A DNA stretch of 64,000 bases from Pseudomonas baetica (GCF_002813455.1 NZ_PHHE01000001.1:1178001-1242000), one strand, 5' to 3'. Positions 1 to 9,339 are shown, counted from the stretch's first letter. The notes: generated by a model from the sequence alone, not told the origin. Numbers and translations: made by a program.

Positions 1-1
1 C

Positions 2-496
2 GGTATCGGCACGTTTGTGATTGAGCGGGCGCCGGAGCAGGGGCTACGGCTGAATGTCGATACGGCGCTGGGGGTGCGCAGCATTCTCGAGTTGCGCATG
101 GGCCTGGAGACGCAAGCAGCGGCGCTGGCGGCGCAACGGCGTACCGAACAGCAATTGCTGCAGATGCGTCAGGCACTGGATGACTATCAACGCCTGCTGG
201 CCAACAACGACAGCTGCGTCGAGGCCGATCGACGCTTTCATCTGCTGATCGCCGAGGCCACCGGCAATGTCTGTTTCAGCGAGATCATGCAGCACCTGGG
301 CAGTGCGATGATTCCACGCACCCGGGTCAACGCGGTCGAACGCGGGGCGGCGGATTTGACCAAGCTGGGGCAACTGGCCAATCTGGAGCACGAGGCGATT
401 CTGAATGCGATCAAGCGTCAGGATGCGGATGCGGCGCGTGCTGCCATGTGGCTGCATTTGACCAACAGCCGAGATCGATTCAGTGCGCAGGGCTGA
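2..496 (+). CDS. GntR/FadR-type transcriptional regulator, 3' part
   Basis: The gene enters from the left edge. The first codons read GIGTFV, which is the end of the wing of a GntR winged helix, so only the last residues of the DNA-binding domain are present. The rest is an all-helical FCD effector domain: the D-x-x-FH motif (DRRFHLLIAEATGN) and the late histidines (EHEAI, WLHL) match the metal/ligand site of FadR-subfamily proteins. Ligand and target cannot be told from this fragment. A GTG at 17 lies in frame but would delete the DNA-binding domain, so it is not taken as a start. Confidence 0.85.
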   Translation, partial: GIGTFVIERAPEQGLRLNVDTALGVRSILELRMGLETQAAALAAQRRTEQQLLQMRQALDDYQRLLANNDSCVEADRRFHLLIAEATGNVCFSEIMQHLGSAMIPRTRVNAVERGAADLTKLGQLANLEHEAILNAIKRQDADAARAAMWLHLTNSRDRFSAQG

Positions 497-588
497 TCGC
501 CGTTGGTCTGGTCGATAGCACGCTGCGCGCACGCTCGCTTCCAAGTTGTATGGCCCGGGTATTCCGGACCTCCTTGGTGAGGTGCGTC

Positions 589-819
589 ATGGCTAATGAT
601 TTGCTGTTTCAGGGTGGTGTGTTGCCTACCGACCCAACCCGCCCGATGCCGGGCACGGATGAGCCAACGCTGGCGGATCACGATGCGCCGCCGGGGATGA
701 GCCCCGGGCATGATCCTCTGAGTGATGCTGAGCGGCCGGATGACTGGAAGGATCCGCCAGCGGCTGACGACGTGCCACCGGCGGATGAGCCGACGCCGTT
801 GTCGGATGATCGGCGCTGA
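589..819 (+). CDS. small acidic Pro/Asp-rich disordered protein
   Basis: A 76-residue protein starting MANDLLFQGG, with a ribosome-binding sequence GGTGAGG just before the ATG. It is rich in Pro, Asp and Glu, has no membrane segment or signal peptide, and contains blocks such as DPLSDAERPDDW and PPADEPTPLSDD. It looks intrinsically disordered. It resembles in composition the two small proteins at 14143-14349 and 14362-14565. No function is recognised. It is followed at once by a REP pair. Confidence 0.6.
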   Translation: MANDLLFQGGVLPTDPTRPMPGTDEPTLADHDAPPGMSPGHDPLSDAERPDDWKDPPAADDVPPADEPTPLSDDRR

Positions 820-855
820 CAGGCATTGGATGGATGTGTTGGCTGTCCTGGCCTC

Positions 856-930
856 TTCGCGAGCAAGCCCGCTCCCACACTGGATTCAGATACGACACAA
901 ATCCAATGTGGGAGCGGGCTTGCTCGCGAA
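856..930. repeat. REP pair (BIME-like), CCCACA ends inside
   Basis: Two inverted copies of the Pseudomonas REP core (TTCGCGAGCAAGCCCGCTCC and its complement) separated by about 27 bases. Both carry the G-variant GAGCGGGCTTGCTCGCG. It lies between a + gene and the 3' end of the - strand trhP gene. Confidence 0.9.
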
Positions 931-937
931 GGCGGCC

Positions 938-2269
938 TCAGCCCAAATCCCGCATCAACAACCCGAACCGCAAATCCACCGCATCCGGAATCGGCAAGTA
1001 AACCGTATGCCCATCCCCCGGCGCCACCTCGATCGCTTCGCCCTTGAGGTTCTGCAAGTCATGCAGGTCAAAGTGGAAATTGCCCTTGGGCGTCATCAAC
1101 TCCAGATGATCACCCAGGGCAAAGCGGTTCTTCACCTTGACCTCGGCCAAGCGATCGCGCCGCTCGCCGGTCAACTCGCCGACAAACTGCTGACGCTCCG
1201 ACACCGAGCTGCCGTTCAAGTAGTTCTGGTACTCGTCATGTACATGACGGCGCAGAAAGCCTTCGGTGTAACCGCGTTGGGCCAGTGATTCGAGATCAGT
1301 CATCAGGCTGCGATCAAACTCCCGTCCCGCCACCGCATCATCAATCGCCCGGCGATACACTTGGGTGGTACGTGCGCAATAGAAGTGCGATTTGGTCCGG
1401 CCCTCGATCTTCAATGAATGCACGCCCATCCGGGTCAGGTGTTCGACATGCTGCACCGCGCGCAGATCCTTGGCATTCATGATGTAGGTGCCGTGTTCGT
1501 CCTCGAAGGCCGGCATCAACTCTTCGGGGCGGTTGGCTTCCTGCAGCAGGAACACTTGATCGGTCGGGGCGCCGATGCCCAGGGTCGGTTCGGGCTGGAA
1601 TGTCTGAACGATCTCGCCGAGCTGGTTTTCCGTGGCCTCTTGCGCCGAGTATTTCCAGCGGCAGGCGTTGGTGCAGGTGCCCTGATTGGCATCGCGCTTG
1701 TTCATATAACCCGACAGCAGACAGCGCCCGGAGTAGGCCATGCACAGTGCGCCGTGAACGAACACTTCCAGCTCCATGCCCGGTACTTGCTCGCGGATCT
1801 CGCCGATCTCCTCCAGCGACAGTTCGCGCGACAGGATGATCCGGCTCAGGCCTTGTTGTTGCCAGAACTCGACGCTCGCCCAGTTCACCGTGTTGGCCTG
1901 CACCGAGAGGTGGATCGGCATCTGCGGGAAATGCCGGCGCACCAGCATGATCAACCCCGGGTCGGACATGATCAGCGCGTCCGGTGCCATCTCGATCACC
2001 GGTGCCAGGTCCTTGAGGAAGGTCTTCAGTTTGGCGTTGTGAGGGGCGATGTTGACCACCACGTAGAACCGCTTGCCCTGCGCCTGTGCCTCGCGAATGC
2101 CCAGCGCCAGATTGGCGTGGTCGAACTCGTTGTTGCGCACTCGCAGGCTGTAGCGCGGCTGACCGGCGTAGACCGCATCGGCGCCATAAGCGAAGGCGTA
2201 ACGCATGTTTTTCAAAGTGCCTGCGGGGGCAAGCAGTTCGGGGGTGGCGAGGGTGGTGGTGGGGATCAT
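938..2269 (-). CDS. trhP: tRNA 5-hydroxyuridine synthesis protein TrhP (YegQ), peptidase U32 family
   Basis: A 443-residue U32-family protein. It opens with PELLAPAGTLKNMRYAFAYG, the usual N-terminal signature, and has the cysteine cluster of the family (CMAYSGRC, then CTNAC about 20 residues on). That cluster binds an iron-sulfur centre in relatives and lies near residues 175-205. The E. coli homologue YegQ/TrhP makes 5-hydroxyuridine at tRNA wobble position 34 in a prephenate-dependent reaction. Length and motifs fit YegQ better than the shorter UbiU/UbiV proteins. It stands alone, with no partner genes beside it. Confidence 0.88.
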   Translation of the reverse strand: MIPTTTLATPELLAPAGTLKNMRYAFAYGADAVYAGQPRYSLRVRNNEFDHANLALGIREAQAQGKRFYVVVNIAPHNAKLKTFLKDLAPVIEMAPDALIMSDPGLIMLVRRHFPQMPIHLSVQANTVNWASVEFWQQQGLSRIILSRELSLEEIGEIREQVPGMELEVFVHGALCMAYSGRCLLSGYMNKRDANQGTCTNACRWKYSAQEATENQLGEIVQTFQPEPTLGIGAPTDQVFLLQEANRPEELMPAFEDEHGTYIMNAKDLRAVQHVEHLTRMGVHSLKIEGRTKSHFYCARTTQVYRRAIDDAVAGREFDRSLMTDLESLAQRGYTEGFLRRHVHDEYQNYLNGSSVSERQQFVGELTGERRDRLAEVKVKNRFALGDHLELMTPKGNFHFDLHDLQNLKGEAIEVAPGDGHTVYLPIPDAVDLRFGLLMRDLG

Positions 2270-2532
2270 GGCGGCATCGGTCGCAAAAGCGCGGCAGCGT
2301 AGTGAGATTGCCAGCCGGCTTTATTGATCTGGATCTACGTTTGGGTGGTTTGAGGTTGATCCGTGTAGAAACCGGCAATGTCGTTACCGCCGCGCAAATC
2401 GTGCAATTGCTCGTTCGCTGTCTGGCTCGCGCCGATCCGCAACTATGCTCCATGAATAAAGATGGCACTCGCGCACGCTGCGGCGGACTAAGCACCGGGG
2501 CGTGCTTGACGCCTGAATGACATGGACCGGAC

Positions 2533-3594
2533 ATGAACGTAAAAAGTCTTCAATTCAAATCCCTGACGGTGCTGCTGGTGCTGGTCACGGTGGCCTTCAT
2601 CTGGATTCTGCTGCCGTTCTACGGCGCGGTGTTCTGGGCGGTGATTCTCGGCATTCTGTTTGCGCCGATGCAGCGACGCTTGCAGGCGAAATTCGGCTGG
2701 CAACGCAACCTGACGGCGCTGTGTACGTTGGGTACCTGTCTGGTGATCGCGATTTTGCCGGTGATCATCCTCAGCGTGTTGCTGGTGCAGGAAGGCGCGA
2801 CCGTCTACACCAATATCGAAAGCGGCAAGCTGGACATTGCAGCCTATCTGGCGCAGTTCAAACACAGCCTGCCGCAGTACTTTCAGCATTTGCTCGACCG
2901 CTTCGGCATGGGTGAACTCAACGGGGTCCGCGAAAAAATCGTCAAAGCGGCGATGCAGGGCAGTCAGGTGCTGGCGAGCCAGGCGTTCAGTTTTGGCCAG
3001 GGTACGTTCGAGTTTGTGGTGAGTTTTTTCATCATGCTGTATCTGCTGTTTTTCTTTCTGCGCGACGGTGCGGAACTGGCGCGCAAGGTGCGCACCGCCG
3101 TACCGCTGGAGGAGAACCACAAGCGCCGTTTGCAACTGAAGTTCAACCGGGTGGTACGGGCGACGGTCAAGGGCAACCTGGTCGTGGCGATCACGCAGGG
3201 TGCTTTGGGTGGAGCGATTTTCTGGTTTCTCGACATCCCCAGCGCGTTGCTGTGGGCGGTGTTGATGGCGTTTCTGTCGCTGTTGCCGGCGGTGGGTGCG
3301 GGGATTGTCTGGGCGCCGGTCGCGGTCTACTTCCTGCTCAGCGGGATGATCTGGCAGGGCGTGGTGCTGGGCTTGTTCGGGGTGTTTGTGATCGGCCTGG
3401 TGGACAACGTGCTGCGCCCGATTCTGGTGGGCAAGGACACGCGCATGCCCGATTACATGATCCTGATCTCGACTCTCGGCGGGCTGGCGGTGTTCGGCCT
3501 CAACGGGTTTGTGATCGGGCCGCTGATCGCTGCGCTGTTCATGTCCAGCTGGGCGCTGTTCGTCGAGACCAAGCCCAAGGTGCAACTGCCCTAG
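2533..3594 (+). CDS. AI-2E/PerM-family membrane transporter
   Basis: A 353-residue protein starting MNVKSLQFKSLTVLLVLVTV. It has two hydrophobic helices at the N-terminus, a soluble amphipathic stretch (about residues 95-160), then a run of membrane helices ending with the family motif region NVLRPILVGKDTRMPD near residue 300 and a final glycine-rich helix pair. This is the AI-2E/YdiK topology. The transported substrate is unknown; relatives include autoinducer-2 exporters and Na+/H+ antiporters. The stop codon overlaps the convergent small gene at 3591-3773 by four bases. Confidence 0.85.
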   Translation: MNVKSLQFKSLTVLLVLVTVAFIWILLPFYGAVFWAVILGILFAPMQRRLQAKFGWQRNLTALCTLGTCLVIAILPVIILSVLLVQEGATVYTNIESGKLDIAAYLAQFKHSLPQYFQHLLDRFGMGELNGVREKIVKAAMQGSQVLASQAFSFGQGTFEFVVSFFIMLYLLFFFLRDGAELARKVRTAVPLEENHKRRLQLKFNRVVRATVKGNLVVAITQGALGGAIFWFLDIPSALLWAVLMAFLSLLPAVGAGIVWAPVAVYFLLSGMIWQGVVLGLFGVFVIGLVDNVLRPILVGKDTRMPDYMILISTLGGLAVFGLNGFVIGPLIAALFMSSWALFVETKPKVQLP

Positions 3595-3773
3595 GCGTGA
3601 AACGGCGCACTGATGAACTGTTGCGACAAGGCCTGCGCCGCTGGCAGCGAGGTGAGGGGGCCGCTGATCGCCTCGCCGTCACGCACCACGTACCAACAGG
3701 CGAGCAATCCCAGCTCTCTGAGTGGTGCGGGAACGGCGCTGCCGATGACCGACATGATTTGAACCTGAGCCAT
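3591..3773 (-). CDS. conserved small hypothetical protein
   Basis: A 60-residue protein starting MAQVQIMSVIGSAVP. The start was chosen because GGAGG lies eight bases upstream; a longer reading frame to 3788 would place the start inside that site. It has no signal peptide or membrane helix. The middle, CWYVVRDGEAISGP, looks like a short beta-strand module, and the protein ends SAPFHA. Function is unknown. It converges on the AI-2E-type transporter. Confidence 0.6.
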   Translation of the reverse strand: MAQVQIMSVIGSAVPAPLRELGLLACWYVVRDGEAISGPLTSLPAAQALSQQFISAPFHA

Positions 3774-3875
3774 GACACATACCTCCATCTAACGATGGGG
3801 CTACCTTAGGGATTCGTCGCTCTCAGGGACAATCAACGCTTTCGATAGTGGTCATTGATAACAGTGAGGGCTGTT

Positions 3876-4070
3876 TCAATCGACCACTTGATCGAGCATG
3901 TGCATGACTTCACGCTCATTGAGCAAGCCCTTGTGCACAAGGTTTTCCGCCAATAGCGAAAGAAACTTGGCGCAACGGTGGCCTTCAAGGTGCTTGAGTT
4001 CGGTCAGCGCGCTGTACACCTTGCTGGAGGTGCAGAGCCCGACGATGCGGTGCGGGTTTTGTGTAGGCAT
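3876..4070 (-). CDS. small helical hypothetical protein
   Basis: A 64-residue protein starting MPTQNPHRIVG, with AAGGA seven bases before the ATG. The in-frame upstream ATGs at 4133 and 4184 lack such a site. The sequence is helical and charged (TELKHLEGHRCAKFLSLLAENLVHKGLLNEREV), ending MLDQVVD. It has no recognised domain or secretion signal. The gene has its own intergenic space on both sides. Confidence 0.6.
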   Translation of the reverse strand: MPTQNPHRIVGLCTSSKVYSALTELKHLEGHRCAKFLSLLAENLVHKGLLNEREVMHMLDQVVD

Positions 4071-4261
4071 AGGGTCGTCCTTGTTGTTATCAACCTGTTG
4101 TTTACGGACGGATTCAGATTGCGGTTCCGTCATGACAAAAAGATGACCGTTTAATGTTTGGCCCCCAACGGTCAAATCCATCATGCCGACTTTAGCTGTT
4201 GAAACTGTCCTCGCAGCGACCTTGGCGAGGTTTTTTCAGACGCTGGCCGACCGACGGTCAT

Positions 4262-4288
4262 AAAAAAGCCCCGCTCAATAGCGGGGCT
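4262..4288 (-). terminator. intrinsic terminator
   Basis: Stem AGCCCCGC/GCGGGGCT with six-base loop, followed on the - strand by a run of six T. It lies directly after the stop of the 4300-4659 gene. Confidence 0.85.
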
Positions 4289-4299
4289 CTGTCTTTCGG

Positions 4300-4659
4300 T
4301 TACCAGCGTGGGCCGCCGTAGTAGCCATGGGGTCGACCGTAATAGCCGCGAGGCGGGCCGTAGTAAACAGGGGCCGGCTGAACATAGACCGGTTGTTGCA
4401 CATACACCGGCGCCGGCTGGTAGTAGACCGGTGGCGGCGGTTGCTGCACGTAGACCGGTTGCGGTTGAACGTAAACCGGCTGTTGCTGCACGTACACCGG
4501 CCGGTCCTGGTTGATCAGCGCCGAGCCGATGATGGCCGAGCCGACGATCGCGCCAAACACCGCAGGGCCTTGCCAGCCATGGCCACCACCGGCTTCTGCC
4601 TGGCCTGTGACAGCGAGTGCGCCAACCAGTAAGGCCATAATGGGGAGTTTACGAATCAT
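4300..4659 (-). CDS. secreted glycine-zipper / YVQP-repeat protein
   Basis: A 119-residue protein with a signal peptide (MIRKLPIMALLVGALAVTGQAEA). A short glycine zipper follows (GAIVGSAIIGSALI, about residues 36-49). Then come about seven Pro/Gln/Tyr/Val repeats of the type PVYVQQ or PVYYQPAP, and a Gly/Tyr/Arg-rich tail (PRGYYGRPHGYYGG). It is probably envelope-associated. Low-complexity proteins of this type are common in pseudomonads, without an assigned job. An intrinsic terminator follows at 4262-4288, so it is a single-gene unit. Confidence 0.75.
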   Translation of the reverse strand: MIRKLPIMALLVGALAVTGQAEAGGGHGWQGPAVFGAIVGSAIIGSALINQDRPVYVQQQPVYVQPQPVYVQQPPPPVYYQPAPVYVQQPVYVQPAPVYYGPPRGYYGRPHGYYGGPRW

Positions 4660-4904
4660 GATAGTTCCTCGGTTCTTCGACCCGGCGTTCGGGCCTGCAC
4701 CAGGCCCACAGTTGTCGCGGGGATACTTCTAAGACAGCAACATTTTGAAAAACAGCACGGCGGCTGGGTAAATTTTGTGTAAGGTCTGTACCGCCATCTT
4801 TACAGGCTCGCCAAGGCCGGGTGCAGACCGGCGATATGATCGAACAGAACCCGATGGCATGGCTAATCCCGTCCATCCGAAAGTGCGTTTGAAGGAGAAG
4901 TTTC

Positions 4905-5723
4905 ATGCAGATGAACCCCAACAAAGACACCCACCTGTGCATGTCCCTTTCAGGGCGCCCAGGGAATTTCGGTCTGCGTTTTCATAACCATTTGTATGAG
5001 CAATTGGGCCTGAATTTCTACTACAAGGCCTTCCGCAGCCAGGACCTGAACGGCGCCGTCGGCGGGATCCGGGCGTTGGGCATTCGTGGTTGCGGTGTGT
5101 CGATGCCGTTCAAGGAAGACTGCATTGCGCTGGTCGATGAGCTGGATGCGTCGGCGGCAGCGATCCAGTCGATCAACACCATCGTCAATACCGACGGCCA
5201 TCTCAAGGCTTACAACACTGATTACATCGCCATCGAGCAACTGCTGAAAACCCACGCAGTGCCCAAGGAATCGACCTTCGCCCTGCGTGGCAGCGGCGGC
5301 ATGGCCAAAGCGGTGGCCAGTGCCTTGCGCGATGTTGGCTATAAAAACGGCTTGATTGTGGCCCGCAACGAGCGCGCCGGACGTGCGCTGGCGGATTCGC
5401 TGGGGTGTCGCTGGCAGGCTGAACTGGGCGATGAGCGCCCGCAGATGCTGATCAACGTGACGCCAGTGGGCATGGACGGCGGCCCGGAGGCGGGGCAACT
5501 GGCGTTCGAGCCTGAGGTGATACAAGCGGCTGAGACGGTGTTTGATGTCGTTGCGATTCCTTCGGAAACGCCCCTGATCGTGCGCGGTCGGGCCGAAGGC
5601 AAGCGAGTGATTACCGGGCTGGAAGTGATCGCGATCCAGGCGCTGGAGCAGTTTGTGCTGTACACCGGCGTGCGGCCGACCGAGGAGCAGTTTCAGGCGG
5701 CGGTGGCGTTTGCCCGCAGCTGA
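4905..5723 (+). CDS. shikimate 5-dehydrogenase-like oxidoreductase
   Basis: A 272-residue protein of the AroE/SDH family. The substrate-binding domain has the catalytic lysine in SMPFKEDC (about residue 69) and the paired aspartate in YNTDY. The Rossmann domain contains ALRGSGGMAKAVASAL in place of the usual GAGGAA loop. It is not the canonical AroE: the start, MNPNKDTHLCMSLSGRPGN, is longer and the dinucleotide loop differs, so the substrate may be shikimate, quinate or something related. An SD-like GGAG precedes the ATG. It stands alone, upstream of a REP pair. Confidence 0.8.
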   Translation: MQMNPNKDTHLCMSLSGRPGNFGLRFHNHLYEQLGLNFYYKAFRSQDLNGAVGGIRALGIRGCGVSMPFKEDCIALVDELDASAAAIQSINTIVNTDGHLKAYNTDYIAIEQLLKTHAVPKESTFALRGSGGMAKAVASALRDVGYKNGLIVARNERAGRALADSLGCRWQAELGDERPQMLINVTPVGMDGGPEAGQLAFEPEVIQAAETVFDVVAIPSETPLIVRGRAEGKRVITGLEVIAIQALEQFVLYTGVRPTEEQFQAAVAFARS

Positions 5724-5757
5724 TCAGCCAAGATTTTGTGGTGACAGTGTGGGCCTA

Positions 5758-5821
5758 TTCGCGAGCAGGCTCGCTCCCACATTGAAATGCATTCCCCTGT
5801 AGGGGGGAGCCTGCTCGCGAT
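5758..5821. repeat. REP pair, CCCACA ends inside, second copy degenerate
   Basis: The first REP (TTCGCGAGCAGGCTCGCTCC) is intact. The second, inverted copy is altered at its GGGGGGAGCC end. It lies between the dehydrogenase-like gene and the cupin gene, just ahead of the cupin ribosome-binding site. Confidence 0.85.
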
Positions 5822-5903
5822 GGCCGCGCCACGGTGTCCATTGCCTATACTGCCCGACCAGCAAGCACAGACTTGCCCACCCACAAAAAAACCGAGGTTC
5901 AGC

Positions 5904-6422
5904 ATGCATCCGCCCATCCTCAACCTGCACCAGGTCGAACTCGAACCCCTGCCCGAAGCCTTGTCTCCCGAAGGTGAAACCGCCGCGCGTTATCAGCAGC
6001 GCACGGCCCGGATCGGCCAGCAGCTTGGCGCGCAGAAACTCGGTTATCGGTTGTACGCACTGCCGCCGGGGATGCGCGGCAGTCCGTTTCACAGTCATCG
6101 GGTCAATGAAGAGATGTTTTACGTAGTGGCCGGGGAGGGCGAGGTGCGTCTGGGCGCCGAGCGTTTCCCGATCCGCGCCGGCGATGTGATTGCCTGCCCG
6201 GCGGGCGGCCCGGAAAAGGCGCATCAGATCATCAATACCAGCGCCGCAGAATTGCGCTATCTGGCGGTCAGCACCCAGCAGCAGCCGGACATCTGCGAAT
6301 ACCCGGATTCGAACAAATACGCGGTGATGGACAACTTCAAGGTGGATGCCCAGGGCAATGCGTCAGGCTTTGTCGCGGTGGCGCGGCAGGCGGACGGGGT
6401 TGATTACTGGGACGGTGAATAG
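5904..6422 (+). CDS. cupin-domain protein
   Basis: A 172-residue single-domain cupin. The start at MHPPILNLHQ is supported by GAGG before the ATG; the longer frame upstream runs through a REP element and is unlikely. Cupin motif 1 is present as PFHSHRVNEEMFYVVAGEGEVRLG (metal ligands H-x-H and E, about residues 62-80) and motif 2 as AGDVIACPAGGPEKAHQI (late His). The metal site looks complete. The tail has a conserved EYPDSNKY segment. The substrate is unknown; relatives are annotated only as cupins. Confidence 0.82.
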   Translation: MHPPILNLHQVELEPLPEALSPEGETAARYQQRTARIGQQLGAQKLGYRLYALPPGMRGSPFHSHRVNEEMFYVVAGEGEVRLGAERFPIRAGDVIACPAGGPEKAHQIINTSAAELRYLAVSTQQQPDICEYPDSNKYAVMDNFKVDAQGNASGFVAVARQADGVDYWDGE

Positions 6423-6434
6423 TGCATAGACCCC

Positions 6435-6525
6435 TTGTAGGAGTGAGCCTGCTCGCGATAGCGGTGTGTCATTCAAATAAGATGTGACTGACACACCGCT
6501 ATCGCGAGCAGGCTCACTCCTACAA
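6435..6525. repeat. REP pair with 37-bp perfect arms
   Basis: Arms 6435-6471 and 6489-6525 are exact inverted complements around a 17-base loop. The core is the variant GGAGTGAGCCTGCTCGCGAT. It lies between the convergent cupin and yceH genes and could act as a two-way transcript end. Confidence 0.92.
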
Positions 6526-6538
6526 ACAGTACGGGGGG

Positions 6539-7186
6539 TTATTCGAGACGGGCCAGGCGTTCTTCCAGCGCCGCAATCCGCGCCTCCAGCTCTTCGATGC
6601 GCTCCACAGAAACTGCGCCCCCCGCACCGCGTTCGCCTGGATGCTGCCGCGCCGCCAGAATCGCCTCGATATCCGCCGGATCACCCAGCGCATGGGTGTA
6701 ACGATCTTCACGTTGCCCGGCCTGACGCGGAATCAGCACCGCCAGCCCGCGCGCAATCAGGCGCTCCAGCTGATGCATCACCTGCTCGGCATCTTCGAAG
6801 TCATGCATGCGCCCGCTGCGGGTCAGCAGTTCGTTGATCGTTTGTGGGCCGCGCAGAAACATCAATCCCGTCAGAATCACCTGCGCCGGCACCAGTTCCA
6901 GCGCCTTGTCGACCTTGTGCTCCCAGCGGTCGGCGCGACTGCCCATCACCAGTTTGGCAAAACCGCGACCTTCCAGTGCGCGCAGGCTTTGGCCGACCTG
7001 GCCCTGGGTCAGGTTCATCACCGGTTCGCGGCTGGTTTTCTGATTACAGGCGGTGACCAGCGCGTTGAGGGTCAATGGATAGGTTTCCGGGCTGGTCGCC
7101 TGTTTCTCGATCAGCGAGCCGAGGATACGGATTTCCGTGGCGTTGAGCCGTGGCTCGTCGAAGGTGGATTCTGGTTCAGTGGTCAT
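6539..7186 (-). CDS. yceH: YceH family protein (DUF480, winged helix)
   Basis: A 215-residue YceH-type protein. The N-terminal part ([30 protein letters not shown]) is the conserved DUF480 winged-helix start. A second winged-helix repeat contains [20 protein letters not shown]. The C-terminus is a short coiled coil ([18 protein letters not shown]). The start MTTEPEST was chosen because GAGGGAA lies just upstream; the open frame continues another 217 codons but only through non-coding sequence and an antisense gene. Function is unknown. Confidence 0.88.
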   Translation of the reverse strand: MTTEPESTFDEPRLNATEIRILGSLIEKQATSPETYPLTLNALVTACNQKTSREPVMNLTQGQVGQSLRALEGRGFAKLVMGSRADRWEHKVDKALELVPAQVILTGLMFLRGPQTINELLTRSGRMHDFEDAEQVMHQLERLIARGLAVLIPRQAGQREDRYTHALGDPADIEAILAARQHPGERGAGGAVSVERIEELEARIAALEERLARLE

Positions 7187-7312
7187 CGCGCGTTCCCTCA
7201 GCAGTCGAAGGCGCCTAGCGTAATCCTTGCCAAACAAAAGGCAAGCCGTGTGGTCATCAAGCATGGCTATAATCGCCCCCACGTTCCACCCAGCCACTAC
7301 CACGAGACTGCC

Positions 7313-7822
7313 ATGACCATTTCCCTGTACGCCGCATCCGTCCCGGTTTTTCAACAAATGCTCAACGCTCTGAGCGATGTCTTGAAAAAGGCTGAAGCCC
7401 ACGCCACCGAGAAAAACATCGACCCGAACGCCTTCCTGCAAGCGCGCCTGTACCCGGACATGTTCCCGCTGGTGCGTCAGGTGCAGATCGCCGTGGATTT
7501 CGCCAAAGGCGTTTCCTCGCGTCTGGCGGAAGTCGAAGTGCCGAAATACGACGACACTGAAACCACCTTCGCTGAGCTCCAAGCCCTGATCGCCAAGGTT
7601 CTGGCATTCATCGGCGAGATCAAACCCGAGCAAATCAACGGTAAGGAAGGCATCGAAATCGTCACCCGTCCGGGCACGCCGAAAGAGAAGCGCTTCAGCG
7701 GTCAGGCGTATCTGCTGACCTACGGTCTGCCGCAGTTCTTCTTCCACGTCACCACGACTTATGCGCTGTTGCGTCATAACGGTGTTGAAGTGGGCAAGCG
7801 CGATTACATGGGCGCGTTCTAA
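7313..7822 (+). CDS. DUF1993 family protein
   Basis: A 169-residue cytosolic protein starting [17 protein letters not shown]. It matches the DUF1993 pattern: a helical bundle with [17 protein letters not shown] (about residues 44-60) and a late [26 protein letters not shown]. These proteins have a DinB-like four-helix fold; the biochemical role is unknown. A TATAAT hexamer at 7268-7273 could be its -10 element, though no clear -35 is seen. A strong terminator follows at 7836-7875. Confidence 0.85.
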   Translation: MTISLYAASVPVFQQMLNALSDVLKKAEAHATEKNIDPNAFLQARLYPDMFPLVRQVQIAVDFAKGVSSRLAEVEVPKYDDTETTFAELQALIAKVLAFIGEIKPEQINGKEGIEIVTRPGTPKEKRFSGQAYLLTYGLPQFFFHVTTTYALLRHNGVEVGKRDYMGAF

Positions 7823-7835
7823 AACACCCGGCAAC

Positions 7836-7875
7836 AAAAAAGCCCGACAAGGTTTGCGCCTTGGCGGGCTTTTTA
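7836..7875 (+). terminator. intrinsic terminator
   Basis: Stem AAGCCCGaCAAGG / CCTTGgCGGGCTT followed by TTTTT, just after the DUF1993 gene. A-rich on the left, so it may work in both directions. Confidence 0.88.
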
Positions 7876-7883
7876 TTTTTCAT

Positions 7884-7972
7884 TGTGGGAGCGAGCCTGC
7901 TCGCGAATACGGTGTGTCAGGCGACATCGATGTCCACTGATCCGCCCCCTTCGCGAGCAGGCTCGCTCCCAC
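7884..7972. repeat. REP pair, TGTGGG ends outside
   Basis: Two inverted copies of the GAGCGAGCCTGCTCGCG core, about 42 bases apart, between convergent genes (DUF1993 and sstT). Confidence 0.92.
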
Positions 7973-7984
7973 CGGGGCAGGCGG

Positions 7985-9217
7985 TTATGCGGCGCGTTGG
8001 GCCTTCTCTTCCTCACCCAGACAGGCTGCTGCGGTGAACAAAACATCCGTAGACGAGTTCAACGCCGTCTCCGCCGAATCCTGCAGCACACCAATAATGA
8101 AACCGACCGCCACCACCTGCATGGCAATCTCGCTCGGAATACCAAACAGGCTGCACGCCAGCGGAATCAGCAACAGCGAACCTCCGGCCACACCCGATGC
8201 ACCGCACGCGCAGATCGCCGCAACGAGGCTGAGCAGGATCGCGGTCGGAATATCCACGGCAATGCCCAGGGTGTGCACCGCCGCCAGGGTCAGTACGGTG
8301 ATGGTGATCGCCGCGCCGGCCATGTTGATGGTCGCGCCCAGCGGGATCGACACCGAATAAGTGTCTTCATGCAGGCCCAGACGCTTGCTCAGTTCCAGGT
8401 TGACCGGAATGTTCGCTGCCGAACTGCGGGTGAAAAATGCAGTAATACCGCTTTCACGCAGGCACTTCAGGGTCAGCGGGTACGGGTTGCGACGCAGCTT
8501 CCAGAACACGATCAGCGGGTTCATCACCAGCGCCACGAACAGCATGCAGCCCAGCAGCACGGCCAGCAGGTGCGCATAACCGATCAGCGCGCCAAAACCG
8601 GAAGTCGCCAGGGTCGAAGCCACCAGACCGAAAATGCCCAGCGGTGCGAAGCGAATCACCACGCGCACGATCAGCGTGACACCGTTGGACAGGTCGCCTA
8701 CCACTTCGCGCGTGGTATCGCCGGCATGGCGAATCGCAACGCCCATGCCGATGGCCCACGCCAGAATGCCGATGAAGTTGGCGTTCATCAGCGCGGTCAC
8801 CGGGTTGTCGACCACGCTTAGCAACAGGCTTTGCAACACTTCAGTGATGCCACCCGGTGCGGTCACCGCAATGTTGTCGGTGGACAGCACCAGGTGCGAC
8901 GGAAACGCCATGCTGGCAACCACTGCGACAACCGCTGCGGCGAACGTGCCCAGCAGATACAGAAACAGAATCGGTCGAATGTGAGTTTCCTGACCATGCT
9001 TGTGATTGGCAATCGAGGCCATTACCAGCACGAACACCAGAATCGGTGCCACGGCTTTCAGCGCCGAAACGAACACTTTGCCGATAAATGCGCTGGCTTT
9101 CGCCGCGTCCGGGGCAAACATCGCCAGGGCGATACCGGCAATCAGGCCGATCAGGATCTGCGTGACCAGGCTCAGGTTCTTGAGGCGGTGCAACAGCGAA
9201 GGGGAAGAAGCGGTCAT
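7985..9217 (-). CDS. sstT: serine/threonine:Na+ symporter SstT
   Basis: A 410-residue DAACS-family carrier. The order of membrane helices and re-entrant loops matches SstT. The serine-rich loop lies near [20 protein letters not shown] (about residue 275), the NMAGAAIT motif follows, and the second hairpin is [18 protein letters not shown]. In E. coli this protein takes up serine and threonine with sodium. Start [11 protein letters not shown]. The gene is monocistronic, with a REP pair behind it and a 335-base gap in front. Confidence 0.92.
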   Translation of the reverse strand: MTASSPSLLHRLKNLSLVTQILIGLIAGIALAMFAPDAAKASAFIGKVFVSALKAVAPILVFVLVMASIANHKHGQETHIRPILFLYLLGTFAAAVVAVVASMAFPSHLVLSTDNIAVTAPGGITEVLQSLLLSVVDNPVTALMNANFIGILAWAIGMGVAIRHAGDTTREVVGDLSNGVTLIVRVVIRFAPLGIFGLVASTLATSGFGALIGYAHLLAVLLGCMLFVALVMNPLIVFWKLRRNPYPLTLKCLRESGITAFFTRSSAANIPVNLELSKRLGLHEDTYSVSIPLGATINMAGAAITITVLTLAAVHTLGIAVDIPTAILLSLVAAICACGASGVAGGSLLLIPLACSLFGIPSEIAMQVVAVGFIIGVLQDSAETALNSSTDVLFTAAACLGEEEKAQRAA

Positions 9218-9314
9218 AACGGCATCTCTGATTTTTTATAGGGTGCAAGGCTGCGTGACGGCGATGGCAGAATCGGGGCAGGCCACCGTCACGAGCCGAA
9301 AGGGCTGGCGTATG

Positions 9315-9339
9315 TCAACGTCGATAAACTCGACGTTGA
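9315..9339. promoter_or_regulatory. 10-bp inverted repeat in the sstT/MFS divergent gap
   Basis: TCAACGTCGA - TAAAC - TCGACGTTGA, a perfect dyad about 100 bases upstream of sstT. The whole 9218-9552 gap has no gene I can support. The dyad is either an operator or the base of an RNA hairpin in a leader; no T tract follows it, so it is not a terminator. Confidence 0.45.
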
